The notes under the pieces are model-generated. The model made no database searches, was not told the origin of the DNA, and saw nothing but the letters and a program-made list of their open reading frames with translations. The position numbers and the translations under genes are program-made. A stretch of DNA of 64,000 nucleotides, taken from the NCBI GenBank assembly GCA_963755195.1, contig CAVWIZ010000002.1:1178001-1242000 (forward strand), given 5' to 3'. Positions within the stretch are counted from its first letter, which is position 1. Each line of letters opens with the position of its first letter. Shown here one piece after another: positions 33,766-43,979 of this stretch. The DNA is from CAVQJU01 sp963755195 (lineage in GTDB: Bacteria; Acidobacteriota; Vicinamibacteria; Vicinamibacterales; CAVVIG01).

Positions 33766-35375
33766 AACATTCCCAGTCCGATCGTCCACATCAGCGACGC
33801 TTCGGGCAGGCGGAAGAGCCAGGTTGCGGCGAAGAACACCAGCCCGTAGGGTCCCAGCACCAGCACAGCGGTGACAACGGGATGAAACGTGGGAATTGAC
33901 AGCTTGATCGCCCACGCGACCGTCGCGCCGGCGGCGGCTGAGGCCCACAGCCTGGCGGTGTAGCCGGCCGCGAGGCCTGTTCGGCCGATGCGTCCGTGGA
34001 GCGACCGTTTCAGCAGCCACATCTCGACCCATCCCGCGATGCCGAACGACGCCGTCAATCCGGCGGCGCCCCATTTGGCCGCGAGCCCAAGCATCGCCGG
34101 CAGCGGGAACGCGAAGAGGTAGCCGAGCGCGGTCGTCAGCGTCACGCGGACGAGCGCGCATCGAAGCGGCGTACGCGTGTCGCGCAGCGCATAGTAAGTT
34201 GACGCGTACAACCGCGCCAGCGTCTGCGCCAGCAGACCGACGGCCGAACCCGCGAGGATGGCCCAGACGTACTGCGCGTCGGCGTGACCGAACCGGCCGG
34301 TTTGAAACAGTGCGGCGGCGACGACGTCGCCGAGCGCCAGGAACGCCATCGCTGACGGGACGACGAAAAACGCGATCTGGCGCAACCCGGCGTCGAGGCG
34401 CCGGCGGACGCTGTCGAGCGCGGTGGCGACGCCGTCGACGCTGACGGCGCCTGAAAGCGCCGACAACGCGGGCAGCTCCGCCGCCGACACGGACATGCCG
34501 AACAGGCTCACGGGAAGGAGATACAGCGACTGGGCGTTCGCCAGCGCGGTGACCGCCCCTGTGGGCAGGAGCGTCGCCAGCAGCGTGTCGATATAGCCGC
34601 TGAGCTGCGCCACGCCGCGGCTGAGAAACACCGGCGCGAAATTCGCGACGATCGTTCTGACGTGCGGCGACGCCGTGTCGAGCGATGGCCGCACACCGGG
34701 AGCGAGCGCCCAGACGATCGGCAACTGGGCGATGAACATCAGCGCGCTGCCGGCAACCGACCCCCATGCGAGCATCGCGGCCAGCCGAGGGAGCTCGGTG
34801 CCGCTGCCGAAGGCGACGAGCGTCGCGATCATCGCGGCGTTCCACACGACCGGCGCGGCGTATGACACCAGGAAGCGATGGTGGCTGTTCAGCACGCCGA
34901 GACACCACGCCGACATGACCATCAGCCCGGCGCCCGGAAACAGGATGCGCACGAGGAGGATCGTCAGATCTCTGGTCGAGCCGCTGAAACCCGGCGCAAT
35001 GACGTCGATCAGGAGCGGCGTGGCCAGCACGCCGACGAGGACGATCGCGCTGACGGCCAGCGCCAGGAGCGATGCGACGGCGCCGGCGACGCGATCGGCC
35101 GTGTCAGGCTCACCGCGTCCGAGCAGCGAGGCGTAGACAGGGATGAACGATCCCGACAGCGCGCCCTCGCCAAACAAGTTGCTGAGGACGTTCGGGATCT
35201 TGAACGCGGCCATGAACGCGTCGGCGGCGGCGGTAAGGCCGAAATAGTGCGCGAACACGCGCTGGCGCACGAGGCCCGCGAGCCGGCTGCACAAGATGCC
35301 GATCGCGACGAGCAACGCCGACCGGCCCGTGCGCGGGACCCGAGGGCCTCCGGCCGGCGCAGGCGGCTCAGTCAA
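33735..35375 (-). CDS. murJ: Lipid II flippase MurJ (MviN)
   Basis: A 546-residue polytopic protein of the MOP exporter superfamily with about 14 membrane helices. The N-terminal SRLAGLVRQRVFAHYFGLTA and AFKIPNVLSNLFGEGALSGSFIPVY are strongly diagnostic. It flips lipid II for peptidoglycan synthesis, consistent with the adjacent PBP1A gene. The start is a TTG at 35375 overlapping the prfB stop region by 8 bases. The final residues derive from repeat C1. Confidence 0.93.
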   Translation of the reverse strand: MTEPPAPAGGPRVPRTGRSALLVAIGILCSRLAGLVRQRVFAHYFGLTAAADAFMAAFKIPNVLSNLFGEGALSGSFIPVYASLLGRGEPDTADRVAGAVASLLALAVSAIVLVGVLATPLLIDVIAPGFSGSTRDLTILLVRILFPGAGLMVMSAWCLGVLNSHHRFLVSYAAPVVWNAAMIATLVAFGSGTELPRLAAMLAWGSVAGSALMFIAQLPIVWALAPGVRPSLDTASPHVRTIVANFAPVFLSRGVAQLSGYIDTLLATLLPTGAVTALANAQSLYLLPVSLFGMSVSAAELPALSALSGAVSVDGVATALDSVRRRLDAGLRQIAFFVVPSAMAFLALGDVVAAALFQTGRFGHADAQYVWAILAGSAVGLLAQTLARLYASTYYALRDTRTPLRCALVRVTLTTALGYLFAFPLPAMLGLAAKWGAAGLTASFGIAGWVEMWLLKRSLHGRIGRTGLAAGYTARLWASAAAGATVAWAIKLSIPTFHPVVTAVLVLGPYGLVFFAATWLFRLPEASLMWTIGLGMLKTENGKRKT

Positions 35376-36505
35376 GATCGTCGTCTGGCGCGGCCTGACC
35401 GAGCGTGCCGGTGGATTTCTGCATCAGATAGGCCTTGATCAACCCGTCGAGGTCGCCGTCGAGCACCCGATTCACGTCGCCGATCTGCTCCTTCGTCCGG
35501 TGATCCTTGACCATCTGGTACGGGTGCAGGACGTAGCTGCGAATCTGGCTGCCGAACGCGATGGCGCTCTTCGTCCCGCCGATCTGATCGAGCCTGGCCT
35601 GCTGCTCTTTCAGCTTCAGATCGTACAGGCGCGCCTTGAGCACTCGCATCGCCGAGTCTTTGTTCCGGTGCTGCGACCGTTCGTTCTGGCATGACACGAC
35701 GATGCCGCTCGGGAAATGGGTGATGCGGATGGCCGAGTCGGTCACGTTGACGTGCTGCCCGCCGGCGCCACTCGACCGATACGTGTCGATCCGGATGTCC
35801 TTGTCGTCGATCTCGACGTCGACGTCTTCCGGCAACTCGGGCCAGACGTAGACCGACGCGAACGATGTATGACGGCGCGCGGCGGAGTCGAACGGCGAAA
35901 TCCGCACGAGCCGGTGGACGCCCACCTCGGCCGACAGCAGGCCGTACGCGTACTCGCCGGCCACGGTGAACGTGGCGCTCTTGACGCCGGCCTCCTCTCC
36001 GGGCTGGTAGTCGATGAGCTCGCGCTTGAATCCCCGTCGCTCCGTCCAGCGCATGTACATCCGCAGCAGCATCTCGGCCCAGTCCTGCGACTCGGTGCCT
36101 CCGGCGCCCGGGTGAATCGTGACGATCGCGTTCCTGCCGTCGTGCTCGCCGCCGAGCATCTTCTTGATTTCGCCGGCCTGCACTTCCTGGTCGAGCGCCT
36201 CGACGGCCTGCGCGAACTCGGCGTCCACGGCCTCGCCCGCGGCGGCCCACTCCACGAGCACACCGAGATCGTCGCTCCTCTTCTTGAGCGACTCTGTCAA
36301 CTCGCGTTCCTGCTCGAGCCGGCGGCGGCGTCGCAGCACTTTCTGCGCGTCGGCCTGGTCCTTCCAGAAATCGGGCGCGGCGGCGCGCGCCTCGAGACGG
36401 GTCAGCTCTTCGTCGGGGCGGGCGGCTTCAAAGATAGCTCCGCAGATCCGCAGCACGCTTGCTGAGATCCTGGTAGCGGCGCATCAAATCGTCGACGGTC
36501 GGCAT
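35368..36505 (-). CDS. prfB: Peptide chain release factor 2, with programmed +1 frameshift
   Basis: RF2 reads UGA/UAA stops. The zero frame starts MPTVDDLMRRYQDLSKRAAD at ATG 36505 and runs 25 codons to an in-frame UGA at codon 26. A +1 shift at CTT-TGA then gives EAARPDEELTRLEARA and the rest, including the GGQ loop (SSGAGGQHVNVTDSA) and the TESQDWAEMLLRMYMRW block. The 1138-base span fits 378 codons plus one skipped base plus the stop. Autoregulation by RF2 level is the established role of this site. Ends overlapping murJ; starts 5 bp after lnt. Confidence 0.95.
36428..36441 (-). promoter_or_regulatory. RF2 programmed +1 frameshift site
   Basis: Minus strand GGAGCTATCTTTGA: an internal Shine-Dalgarno-like GGAG three bases before TAT CTT TGA. 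CTT is codon 25 and TGA codon 26, the same position as in E. coli prfB, whose site reads TATCTTTGAC. Confidence 0.92.
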
Positions 36506-36510
36506 GCCGC

Positions 36511-38049
36511 CTATTGTACACGGCGCCGCGCGGCCACGAGCAGCACGAGCGTGACCACGCCGGACGCGTACGCGAACACGTCGCCGATGCGCGAATACAC
36601 CGTCGACACGGTGAGGAGCCGTGCATCGCCCACGATAACTGCCGGCTGAAAGATGTCGCTGCGCGCGAGGACCCGCCCGTAGGGATCGACGATGCCGCTG
36701 ATGCCCGTGTTGGCCGCGCGCACGAGATATCGGCCCTCTTCGATCGCGCGCATCGAGGCCTGCTCGAAGTGCTGAACCGGCGCGGACGTGCGGCCGAACC
36801 AGGCATCGTTGGTAATGGTCGTGAGCAGCTCACTGCCGCCGCGCACGAATCGCCGCACGAGATCCGGATAGATGATCTCGTAACAGATCGCCGTGCTCAC
36901 CAGATGCCCGTCAACCGGCAACAGCGCCGCGTCTGTGCCGGCCGAGAAGTCGGAGACCGCCTCGACGAGCGGAGACACAAAGAACAGCCACCGTTTGAGC
37001 GGCACGTATTCACCCCACGGCACGAGGTGCATCTTGCGGTAGACCCCGCCCGTGGTCCCGTCGGCGCGAACCAGAAACGCCGAGTTGTAATAGCTCGGCG
37101 TCGTGGCTTTGTCCTCTCGCTCGACCTGATCGCTCCCGAACAGAATCGGGACGCGGGCTTGACGAGCCACCGAGCGCAGCTGGTCGGCGGCCGCGTGATC
37201 CCGTTCGAAGAAGAACGGCGTGGACGACTCGGGCCAGATGACGAACGCGGCGCCGCTGCCGATCGCCTGGCGCGTCATGTTCAGATAGTCCTGAAAAATC
37301 GCCGAGGCGCTCGCCGTGTCCCACTTCCGGCCCTGGTCGACATTGCCCTGAATGAGCCCCACACGGATCGGCTGACCCGAATGCGTCAGTTCACCGCGGC
37401 GCTCGCGGAGGCTCCCCCACGTACCCGTCGCGGCCACGAGGGCGAGGACGAGGACCGCCGGCACATATGCCCGTCTGGCGGCGACGCCCACCACTGCGGC
37501 ACTGACGCTGGCCACGAGCGCCGAGACGCCGAAGACGCCGACCAGGGCGGCCAGCTGCGCAATCGGCAGCACGGTGGCCTGGCTGTATCCCAGGAGAACC
37601 CACGGAAAGCCCGTAAAAAGATATGACCGCCCCAGTTCGGTCGTCGTCCAGACGAGCGGCGCGGCAACGAGCGCACGTGCGCCGTGCGAGAGAAACAACC
37701 GGCGCATGATGACCGCGAAGAGCGCGGGGTAGAGTCCGACGTACGCGATGAACAGCAAATTGATCAGCCCCGCCACAACGGGGTGCAGGCCGCCGTACAC
37801 GGCCATCACGCCGGACATCCAGTACAAGGTGCCCCCGAAGTAAATCAGGCCCGTCGTCAGTCCGAGTGCGAACGCGCGCGGCAGCGACACGCCCGACAGG
37901 AGCGCCAGGAGGAGAGGCGCGAGCGCAATCCACCCGAACGCCGGATGACCGAACTTTGGAAAGCTGAGGGCCAGAAGCACGCCTGACGCGGCGGCGAGTG
38001 GCAAACTTGAGACGCGTGATGCCAAAGTGGGCTTCAGTGTACTCCTCAC
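36511..38049 (-). CDS. lnt: Apolipoprotein N-acyltransferase
   Basis: A ~512-residue inner-membrane enzyme that adds the third acyl chain to lipoproteins. The N-terminal half has several membrane helices; the nitrilase-like domain carries the catalytic Glu (WPESSTPFFF), Lys (YRKMHLVPWGEYVP) and Cys (STAICYEIIYPD). A final helix ends the protein. The start is uncertain: GTG 38049 is used, and a GAGGAG sequence overlaps it, so a slightly later start is possible. Five bases separate it from prfB. Confidence 0.9.
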   Translation of the reverse strand: MRSTLKPTLASRVSSLPLAAASGVLLALSFPKFGHPAFGWIALAPLLLALLSGVSLPRAFALGLTTGLIYFGGTLYWMSGVMAVYGGLHPVVAGLINLLFIAYVGLYPALFAVIMRRLFLSHGARALVAAPLVWTTTELGRSYLFTGFPWVLLGYSQATVLPIAQLAALVGVFGVSALVASVSAAVVGVAARRAYVPAVLVLALVAATGTWGSLRERRGELTHSGQPIRVGLIQGNVDQGRKWDTASASAIFQDYLNMTRQAIGSGAAFVIWPESSTPFFFERDHAAADQLRSVARQARVPILFGSDQVEREDKATTPSYYNSAFLVRADGTTGGVYRKMHLVPWGEYVPLKRWLFFVSPLVEAVSDFSAGTDAALLPVDGHLVSTAICYEIIYPDLVRRFVRGGSELLTTITNDAWFGRTSAPVQHFEQASMRAIEEGRYLVRAANTGISGIVDPYGRVLARSDIFQPAVIVGDARLLTVSTVYSRIGDVFAYASGVVTLVLLVAARRRVQ

Positions 38050-38084
38050 ACCCCTCCCGCACGGTCCGAGCGTATGATTCCCCC

Positions 38085-38546
38085 ATGCGTTCGACTTCTC
38101 GTGCCCTGGGAATCCTTGCGCTGGCCGCCGCGGCACTCGCAGGTCCCCGTACGGTTGCGCAGACACAACCCGCCAACTTCAGAGCGCGTCTGACGCCTGT
38201 CCCGGTCGAGACGTCCGCGGCCGCGACGATTACCGGATGGGGTTCCGTCACGGCGACGCTCGCCGGGACGAAGCTGTCCCTGAGCGGCACGTTCGGCGGG
38301 ATGAAGAGCGCCGCGACGTTGGCGCAGGTGCACATGGCGCCCAAGGGCGTGCGCGGGCCTGTGGAGTTCGACGTTTCTGTCGAGAAGGCGCCAGACGGCA
38401 GCGGCGCCATCAGCGGCACGGTGACGTTGACGAAAGTGCAGGTTGATTCACTCCGGAAGGGCTGGTTCTACGTTCAAATTCACGCGGAGAAAGCCCCCGA
38501 GGGCAACCTCTGGGGCTGGCTCCTGCCGCGGGCGAAAGGCGACTAG
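38085..38546 (+). CDS. Secreted CHRD-domain protein
   Basis: A 153-residue exported protein: signal peptide with core LGILALAAAALAG and cleavage near VAQTQ. The mature part matches the CHRD domain (ITGWGSVTATLAGTKLSLSG; AQVHMAPKGVRGPVEF; WFYVQIHAEKAPEGNLWGWL), known from chordin and many bacterial secreted proteins, usually without a proven function. The ATG at 38085 gives the signal peptide. Divergent from lnt, with 35 bp between starts. Confidence 0.82.
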   Translation: MRSTSRALGILALAAAALAGPRTVAQTQPANFRARLTPVPVETSAAATITGWGSVTATLAGTKLSLSGTFGGMKSAATLAQVHMAPKGVRGPVEFDVSVEKAPDGSGAISGTVTLTKVQVDSLRKGWFYVQIHAEKAPEGNLWGWLLPRAKGD

Positions 38547-38598
38547 GCGCCTTGCGGGAACGCAGATCTTCAGGCAAGATCCTCGGTGAGCCATCACG

Positions 38599-41011
38599 AT
38601 GAAACGAGCCCTGTTCGTTCTGCTTGCGGGCTGGATCGTGGTCACCGTCGACGTTGTCGACGCTTTCGGGCCGTTCTCAGGCCTCGGGCTCATCCCAAAC
38701 CGTCGACGCGCCCGCGCGGACCACGCCGGCGCCGCGCGCCCTGGTTGATCGCTATTGCGTCACGTGTCACAACCAGCGCACGAAGACGGCCGGACTCGCG
38801 CTGGACACGCTGGACATCGCCGCGGCTCCGTCGGGCGCGGAAACCTGGGAAAAAGTGATCCGGAAGGTTCGGGGTGGAATGATGCCGCCGGTCGGCATGC
38901 CCCGTCCGGACAAAACGTCGCTCGACGACCTCGCGTCCTACCTCGAAACGTCGATTGACGCCGCCGCCCTCGCGCATCCCAATCCCGGGCGCACGGTCCT
39001 CCATCGGCTGAATCGCGCCGAATACGGCAACGCCATCCGCGATCTGCTCGCGCTCAACGTGGACGTCACCGCGCTTCTGCCCGCCGACGACAGCGCCTAC
39101 GGCTTCGACAACATCGGGGACGTCCTCGGCGTGTCACCGGTACTGACGGAGCGGTACCTGGCGGCCGCCTGGAAAATCAGCGCCCTCGCGGTGGGCAATC
39201 CGAAAACGACGCCGGCGATCGACACGTACCGGGTCCGGTCCGATCTGTCGCAGGACAACCACGTCGAGGGCCTGCCGATCGGCACGCGCGGCGGCATCTT
39301 GATTCATCACACCTTCCCGGTCGACGGCGAGTACGCCCTGCAGCCGAGGCTGTACCGCGAAACGGTCAACATCATCCGGGGCCTCGAAGTCGCCCACGAT
39401 CTCGAAATCACGTTCGACGGCGAGCGGGTGTTGCTGGCTCGCTTCGGCGGCAACGACGATGAGCGCGCGAACTACCTGAATCCGACCGCCGCCGGCGACG
39501 ATCTCGAAAAGCGCTTCCGGACGCGGATTCCGGTGAAAGCCGGCCCGCACGAGATCGGCGTGGCGTTCCTCAAGAAAAGCTCAGCGCCGACCGTCGATCT
39601 GCTGCAGCCGTTTCTGCGCGAGCGCATCGATCCGATCACCCCCGTCGGGATTCCCGAAATCGACAAGGTCGCCATCGAAGGGCCGTTCAACGTCACGGGT
39701 CCGGGCAACTCGCCAAGCCGCCGTCAGATCTTCACGTGCCGTCCTGCGAGCCCCGGTTCGGCGAACGAAGAAAGCGCCTGCGCGAAGACGATCCTCTCGA
39801 CGCTGGCCCGACGCGCCTATCGCCGGCCGGCGACCGATGCGGAAGTCGATCGGCTGCTCGGCTTCTTCAGGAGCGGCCGGCGCACGGAAGGCACCTTCGA
39901 TGCCGGCATCGAACACGCCCTCGCGTTCATGCTCGTGACGCCGCAGTTCCTCTTCCGGTTCGAACGCGACCCTGAGCAGACCCCTCCCGACAGCCCCTAC
40001 AGGATCAGCGATCTCGAACTGGCGTCGCGGCTGTCGTTCTTCGTCTGGAGCAGCATCCCCGACGATCAGCTCCTCAACCTGGCCGTGTCGGGGAAGCTCC
40101 GGAACCCGCAGATACTCGGTCAGCAGGTCAAGCGCATGCTCGCCGACGAACGGGCCCGCGCGCTGGGCGCCAACTTCGCGGGCCAATGGCTCTACCTCCG
40201 GAACCTGAAGGGCCTCCGGCCCGACGAGGACGTCTTCCCGGACTTCGACGACAATCTGCGGCAGGCGCTGCAGCGCGAAACCGAACTGCTCTTCGAGAGC
40301 ATTGTCCTCGAAGACCGGAGCGTGCTCGATCTGCTCAGTGCCGACTACACGTTTGTGAACGAACGGCTGGCTCGGCACTACGGCATCCCCAACGTGTACG
40401 GCGACCGATACCGGCGCATCCAGGTCAGAGACGACGCTCGCCGAGGTCTGCTGGGCCAGGCGAGCGTGCTGACGCTCAACTCGTACGGCAACCGCACCTC
40501 TCCGGTCACGCGCGGCAAGTACGTCCTCACGAACATTCTCGGCACGCCGCCGCCTCCTCCTCCTGCCGCCGTCCCGCCGCTCGACGAGAAGCCGGGCAAG
40601 GCCGTTTCGATGCGTGAACGCATGGAGGAGCATCGCAGCAACCCGGCGTGTTCGGGCTGCCACAAGCTGATGGATCCCATCGGGCTCGCCCTCGAGAACT
40701 TCGACGGCATCGGCCGGTGGCGGACGAGCGACGGTGGTGCGCGGATCGACACATCGAGCACGCTGTGGGACGGCACCGCGATCGACGGACCGGCCGGACT
40801 CCGGCGAGCCATCCTGAGTCGCCCCGAGCAATTCGCACGGACGGCGACCGAAATGTTGCTGACCTACGCCCTGGGACGCGGACTCGAGTACACGGACATG
40901 CCCGTAGTACGATCCGTGGTCAGGGAGTCGGCCTCCCAGCACTACCGGTTTTCGTCGCTTGTCGAGGGCATTGCCAACAGTGCGCCGTTTCAGATGAGGG
41001 TCAAGGACTAG
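38599..41011 (+). CDS. DUF1592/DUF1588-type secreted c-type haem protein (signal region frame-shifted)
   Basis: A large (~800 aa) protein with the domain series DUF1587, DUF1595, DUF1592, DUF1588 and DUF1585 found in Planctomycetes and Acidobacteria. An N-terminal haem site CVTCHNQRTKTAGL and a C-terminal CSGCHKLMDPIGLALENFDG are visible. ATG 38599 begins a good signal peptide (MKRALFVLLAGWIVV), but the long frame lies one base over; it would otherwise start at TTG 38624 without a proper signal. A +1 insertion near 38640-38690 explains this. It is followed by a DUF1552 gene, its usual partner. Biochemical function unknown. Confidence 0.82.
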
Positions 41012-41049
41012 GGCCCAGGGGCTAGGGGCTAGGGGCTAGGGATTAGGAA
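41009..41049. repeat. Phrase repeat B2 (CTAGGGG-type)
   Basis: CTAGGGCCCAGGGGCTAGGG units fill the gap before the DUF1552 gene. The TAG stop of the preceding gene is itself part of the first unit. Confidence 0.85.
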
Positions 41050-41055
41050 CCACTT

Positions 41056-42375
41056 ATGTTCATCACCAGGAAATACATCTCGCGCCGGACGTTCCTTCGC
41101 AGCAGCGTCGGCGTCAGTCTGGCGCTGCCGTTTCTCGACGCCATGGTCCCGGCGCAGACGCCGCTTGCCAGGACGGCGGCGCGTCCCCTGCAGCGCTTCG
41201 GCTTCGTCTACGTGCCCCACGGATCGATCATGAAGGAGTGGACGCCCGCCCAGGAAGGCGTGGGGTTCGAGTTCTCGCCCATTCTCAAGCCGATGGAGCC
41301 GTTCCGCGACCACCTCAACGTCGTGACCGGCCTGTCGAACACCGGCGAGAACGGGCATTCGCCGAGCACGGCCATGTGGCTGAGCGGCACCTTCCCGGCC
41401 AAGGGCAGCGTGATCCACCTGGGGACGACGGTGGATCAGATCATTGCGGCGAAGGTGGGCCAGGACACGACGTTCCCGTCGATGGAGTTCGCCACCGAAG
41501 ATCACTCCAGCCACCTCGGCAGCTGCGCCGGCGATTTCCTGTGTTCGTACATGAGCACGATCTCGTGGCGGACGCCCACGCAGCCGCTGCCGATGGAGAT
41601 CAACCCGCGCGCGGTGTTCGAGCGGATGTTCGGCGGCGACGGCGCCACTCCGGCCGCACGGCAGGCCCGTCTGGCGCAGAACACCAGCATCCTCGACGCG
41701 GTCAGGGAAAGCGTCGGCGATCTGCAGCGCGGCCTCGGCGCGCGCGATCGCGCCAAGCTCAATGAGTACGTCGACAACGTGCGCGAAATCGAGCGGCGGA
41801 TTCAGCAGGCCGAGAAACAGCGCACCGATCACGTCCTGAGTGCGCCGCAGTTGCCAGTCGGCGTGCCCGAGTCGTGGGAGGAGCACGTCAAGCTCATGTT
41901 CGAGCTGATGGCGCTCGCCTACCAGGGCGATATGACGCGCGTCGTGTCGTTCATGATGGCGCGGGAGCTGAGCACGCTCACCTATCCGCAGATCGGCGTC
42001 TCGGACGGACACCACCCGGTGTCGCACAACAACAACGTGCCCGAGCAGGTGGCGAAGAAGGCGAAGATCGACGCGTACCATCTCGGTCTGTTCGCGGGCT
42101 TCCTCGACCGCCTGCGATCGACGCCCGATGGTGACGGAAGCCTGCTCGATCACTCGTTGCTGCTCTACGGCAGCGGCATGAGCAACGGCAATCAGCATAC
42201 GCACGAGAACCTGCCGATCCTGGCGGCCGGGGGCGCCGCCGGCCGGCTCAAGGGCGGCCGCCACATCGCGATGGACAGCTACACGCCGCTGTCGAACCTG
42301 ATGATCACGATTCTCGACAAGGCCGGCGTTCCGACCGACCGCTTCGGCGAAAGCTGGGGCCGCGTGGATCTGTAA
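41056..42375 (+). CDS. DUF1552 family protein, Tat-exported
   Basis: A 439-residue protein with a twin-arginine signal (SRRTFLRSSVGVSLALPFLD). The body (FVYVPHGSIMKEWTP; GLSNTGENGHSPSTAMWLSG; LLYGSGMSNGNQHTHENLP) is characteristic of DUF1552, distantly similar to the alkaline-phosphatase/sulfatase-like DUF1501 proteins. It is nearly always encoded next to a DUF1592-type haem protein, as here (44 bp apart), implying a shared exported complex or pathway. No catalytic activity is established. Confidence 0.88.
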   Translation: MFITRKYISRRTFLRSSVGVSLALPFLDAMVPAQTPLARTAARPLQRFGFVYVPHGSIMKEWTPAQEGVGFEFSPILKPMEPFRDHLNVVTGLSNTGENGHSPSTAMWLSGTFPAKGSVIHLGTTVDQIIAAKVGQDTTFPSMEFATEDHSSHLGSCAGDFLCSYMSTISWRTPTQPLPMEINPRAVFERMFGGDGATPAARQARLAQNTSILDAVRESVGDLQRGLGARDRAKLNEYVDNVREIERRIQQAEKQRTDHVLSAPQLPVGVPESWEEHVKLMFELMALAYQGDMTRVVSFMMARELSTLTYPQIGVSDGHHPVSHNNNVPEQVAKKAKIDAYHLGLFAGFLDRLRSTPDGDGSLLDHSLLLYGSGMSNGNQHTHENLPILAAGGAAGRLKGGRHIAMDSYTPLSNLMITILDKAGVPTDRFGESWGRVDL

Positions 42376-42527
42376 ACGACAAACGGAAAACGCCGAACGA
42401 CAAACGCACAACGGAAAACGGAAACGCAAAACGCCAATGCACAGCGAAATACGCCCATCTGTTTCTGGCACGTGGTCTGTCGTTTCACGTTTTGCGTTTT
42501 CCGTTCTGCGTTTGGTGTGTTGCGTTG
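42376..42527. repeat. Phrase repeat C2 (AAACGGAAAACG-type), head-to-head arms
   Basis: Left arm CAAACGGAAAACGCCGAACG and similar up to 42436, core 42437-42478, right arm CACGTTTTGCGTTTTCCGTT up to about 42527. The core contains the ankyrin-protein start, and the right arm encodes its hydrophobic signal segment. Confidence 0.88.
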
Positions 42528-43960
42528 CCATGGGCTCGGCGACCCTCGTCCCGACACCGCTCTTCGCCGCACACCCGCCCGCGGGCGCCACGGGAAACGC
42601 CGCGATCGCAAACGCGGTCAAGCGCCAGGACAAGACCGCGACGCGCGCGCTGCTGAAGGAGCGGGCCGACGTGAACGTCGCGGACGTCGAGGGCATGACC
42701 GCGCTCCACTGGGCGGCCCACTGGGACGACATCGAGACGGCCAGGCTCCTGATTCGTGCGGGTGCGAAGGCCAACGCCGCCAATCGCTACGGCGTGACGC
42801 CGTTGCACGAAGCCTGCACGGCCGGAAACCTCGCGATGATCGAAGCGCTGCTCGACGCCGGCGCCGATCCCAACGCGCCGATGGGAGAGGGCGAAACGCC
42901 GCTGATGACGGCGGCGCATACCGGCAACGCGGCGGCCGTCAGGATACTCGCCGTCCGCGGCGCCGACGTCAACGCGACCGAAAAATGGCGCGGACAGACG
43001 GCCCTGATGTGGGCCGCGGCCGAGAATCACGAGGCGGTCGCGCGGCTGCTCATCGAGCTTGGCGCCAACGTCAACGCGCGTTCGATACATTACGAATTCC
43101 CGGCCCTGACCGGCGGCAACGGCGGCATCATCCACGACCGTCCGGAGGGAGGGTTGACCGCCCTCATGTTCGCGGCCCGGCAGGGTTCGATCGAAACGGC
43201 CGAGCGCTTGATCGCCGCGGGAGCCGACGTGAACGCCGTCGAGCCGCAGTACGGATTCACTCCGATGCAGACGGCGATCTTCAACGGACATTACGACCTC
43301 GCCGCGCGGTTGGTGGACCACGGCGCCGACGTCAACGACGGGTCGCTTTATACCGCCGTCGAGATGCGCAACCTGGCGACGTACAGCAATCGGCCGAACC
43401 CGCCGGAGACCGACAAGCAGTTCACCAGCCTCGACGTCGCGAAACTCCTGCTGGCTCGAGGCGCCGACCCGAACCGGGCCTACACGAAGAAGATTCCGCC
43501 GCGGCAGGCACAGGGCGACATCAACGTCACGCCCGGCGCGACGCCTCTCTACAGGGCGACACGAGCCACCGATTTGACGCTGATCCGGACGCTGCTCGAC
43601 AAGGGTGCGAAGCCGAATGTCACGGCCAAGGACGGCTCCACCGTGTTGATGGTGGCCTCCGGGTTCGGCGCACGGCGGGGGGGCGATGAGGAAATCGCGG
43701 ACAAGACTGGCCGCGCCGATCCACTCGAGGCCGTCAAGATGTTTGTGGACGCGGGCGCCGACGTCAACGCGGTCAACGACGGCGGCAACACCGCGCTGCA
43801 CTACGCCGCCCTGACGGGCGCCACCCGCATCGTCGAGTTCCTGTCGGCCAAGGGGGCCAGGCTCGACGCGAAGAACAAGCTGGGCAAGGCGCCACTCGAC
43901 CTGGCCAAGGGCGCCACGGCCGCGTCGCTCCGTCGCCTCGCCGGCGCAACGGAGAACTAG
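42437..43960 (+). CDS. Secreted ankyrin-repeat protein
   Basis: A 507-residue protein with roughly ten ankyrin repeats (GMTALHWAAHWDDIETARLL; GVTPLHEACTAGNLAMIEAL; GQTALMWAAAENHEAVARLL; NTALHYAALTGATRIVEFL). The N-terminus (FAFSVLRLVCCVAMGSA, then PLFAA) works as a signal peptide and is encoded by the right arm of repeat C2. Ankyrin proteins of this type regularly follow the DUF1592/DUF1552 pair in Acidobacteria and are presumed scaffolds in the periplasm. The start could also be further downstream within the repeat. Confidence 0.85.
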   Translation: MHSEIRPSVSGTWSVVSRFAFSVLRLVCCVAMGSATLVPTPLFAAHPPAGATGNAAIANAVKRQDKTATRALLKERADVNVADVEGMTALHWAAHWDDIETARLLIRAGAKANAANRYGVTPLHEACTAGNLAMIEALLDAGADPNAPMGEGETPLMTAAHTGNAAAVRILAVRGADVNATEKWRGQTALMWAAAENHEAVARLLIELGANVNARSIHYEFPALTGGNGGIIHDRPEGGLTALMFAARQGSIETAERLIAAGADVNAVEPQYGFTPMQTAIFNGHYDLAARLVDHGADVNDGSLYTAVEMRNLATYSNRPNPPETDKQFTSLDVAKLLLARGADPNRAYTKKIPPRQAQGDINVTPGATPLYRATRATDLTLIRTLLDKGAKPNVTAKDGSTVLMVASGFGARRGGDEEIADKTGRADPLEAVKMFVDAGADVNAVNDGGNTALHYAALTGATRIVEFLSAKGARLDAKNKLGKAPLDLAKGATAASLRRLAGATEN

Positions 43961-43979
43961 CGCACGTCGCTTCGTCCTT

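Noticed and set aside
36428..36505. prfB as a pseudogene with an early stop
   Set aside because: The stop is the known RF2 frameshift site with its internal Shine-Dalgarno-like sequence.
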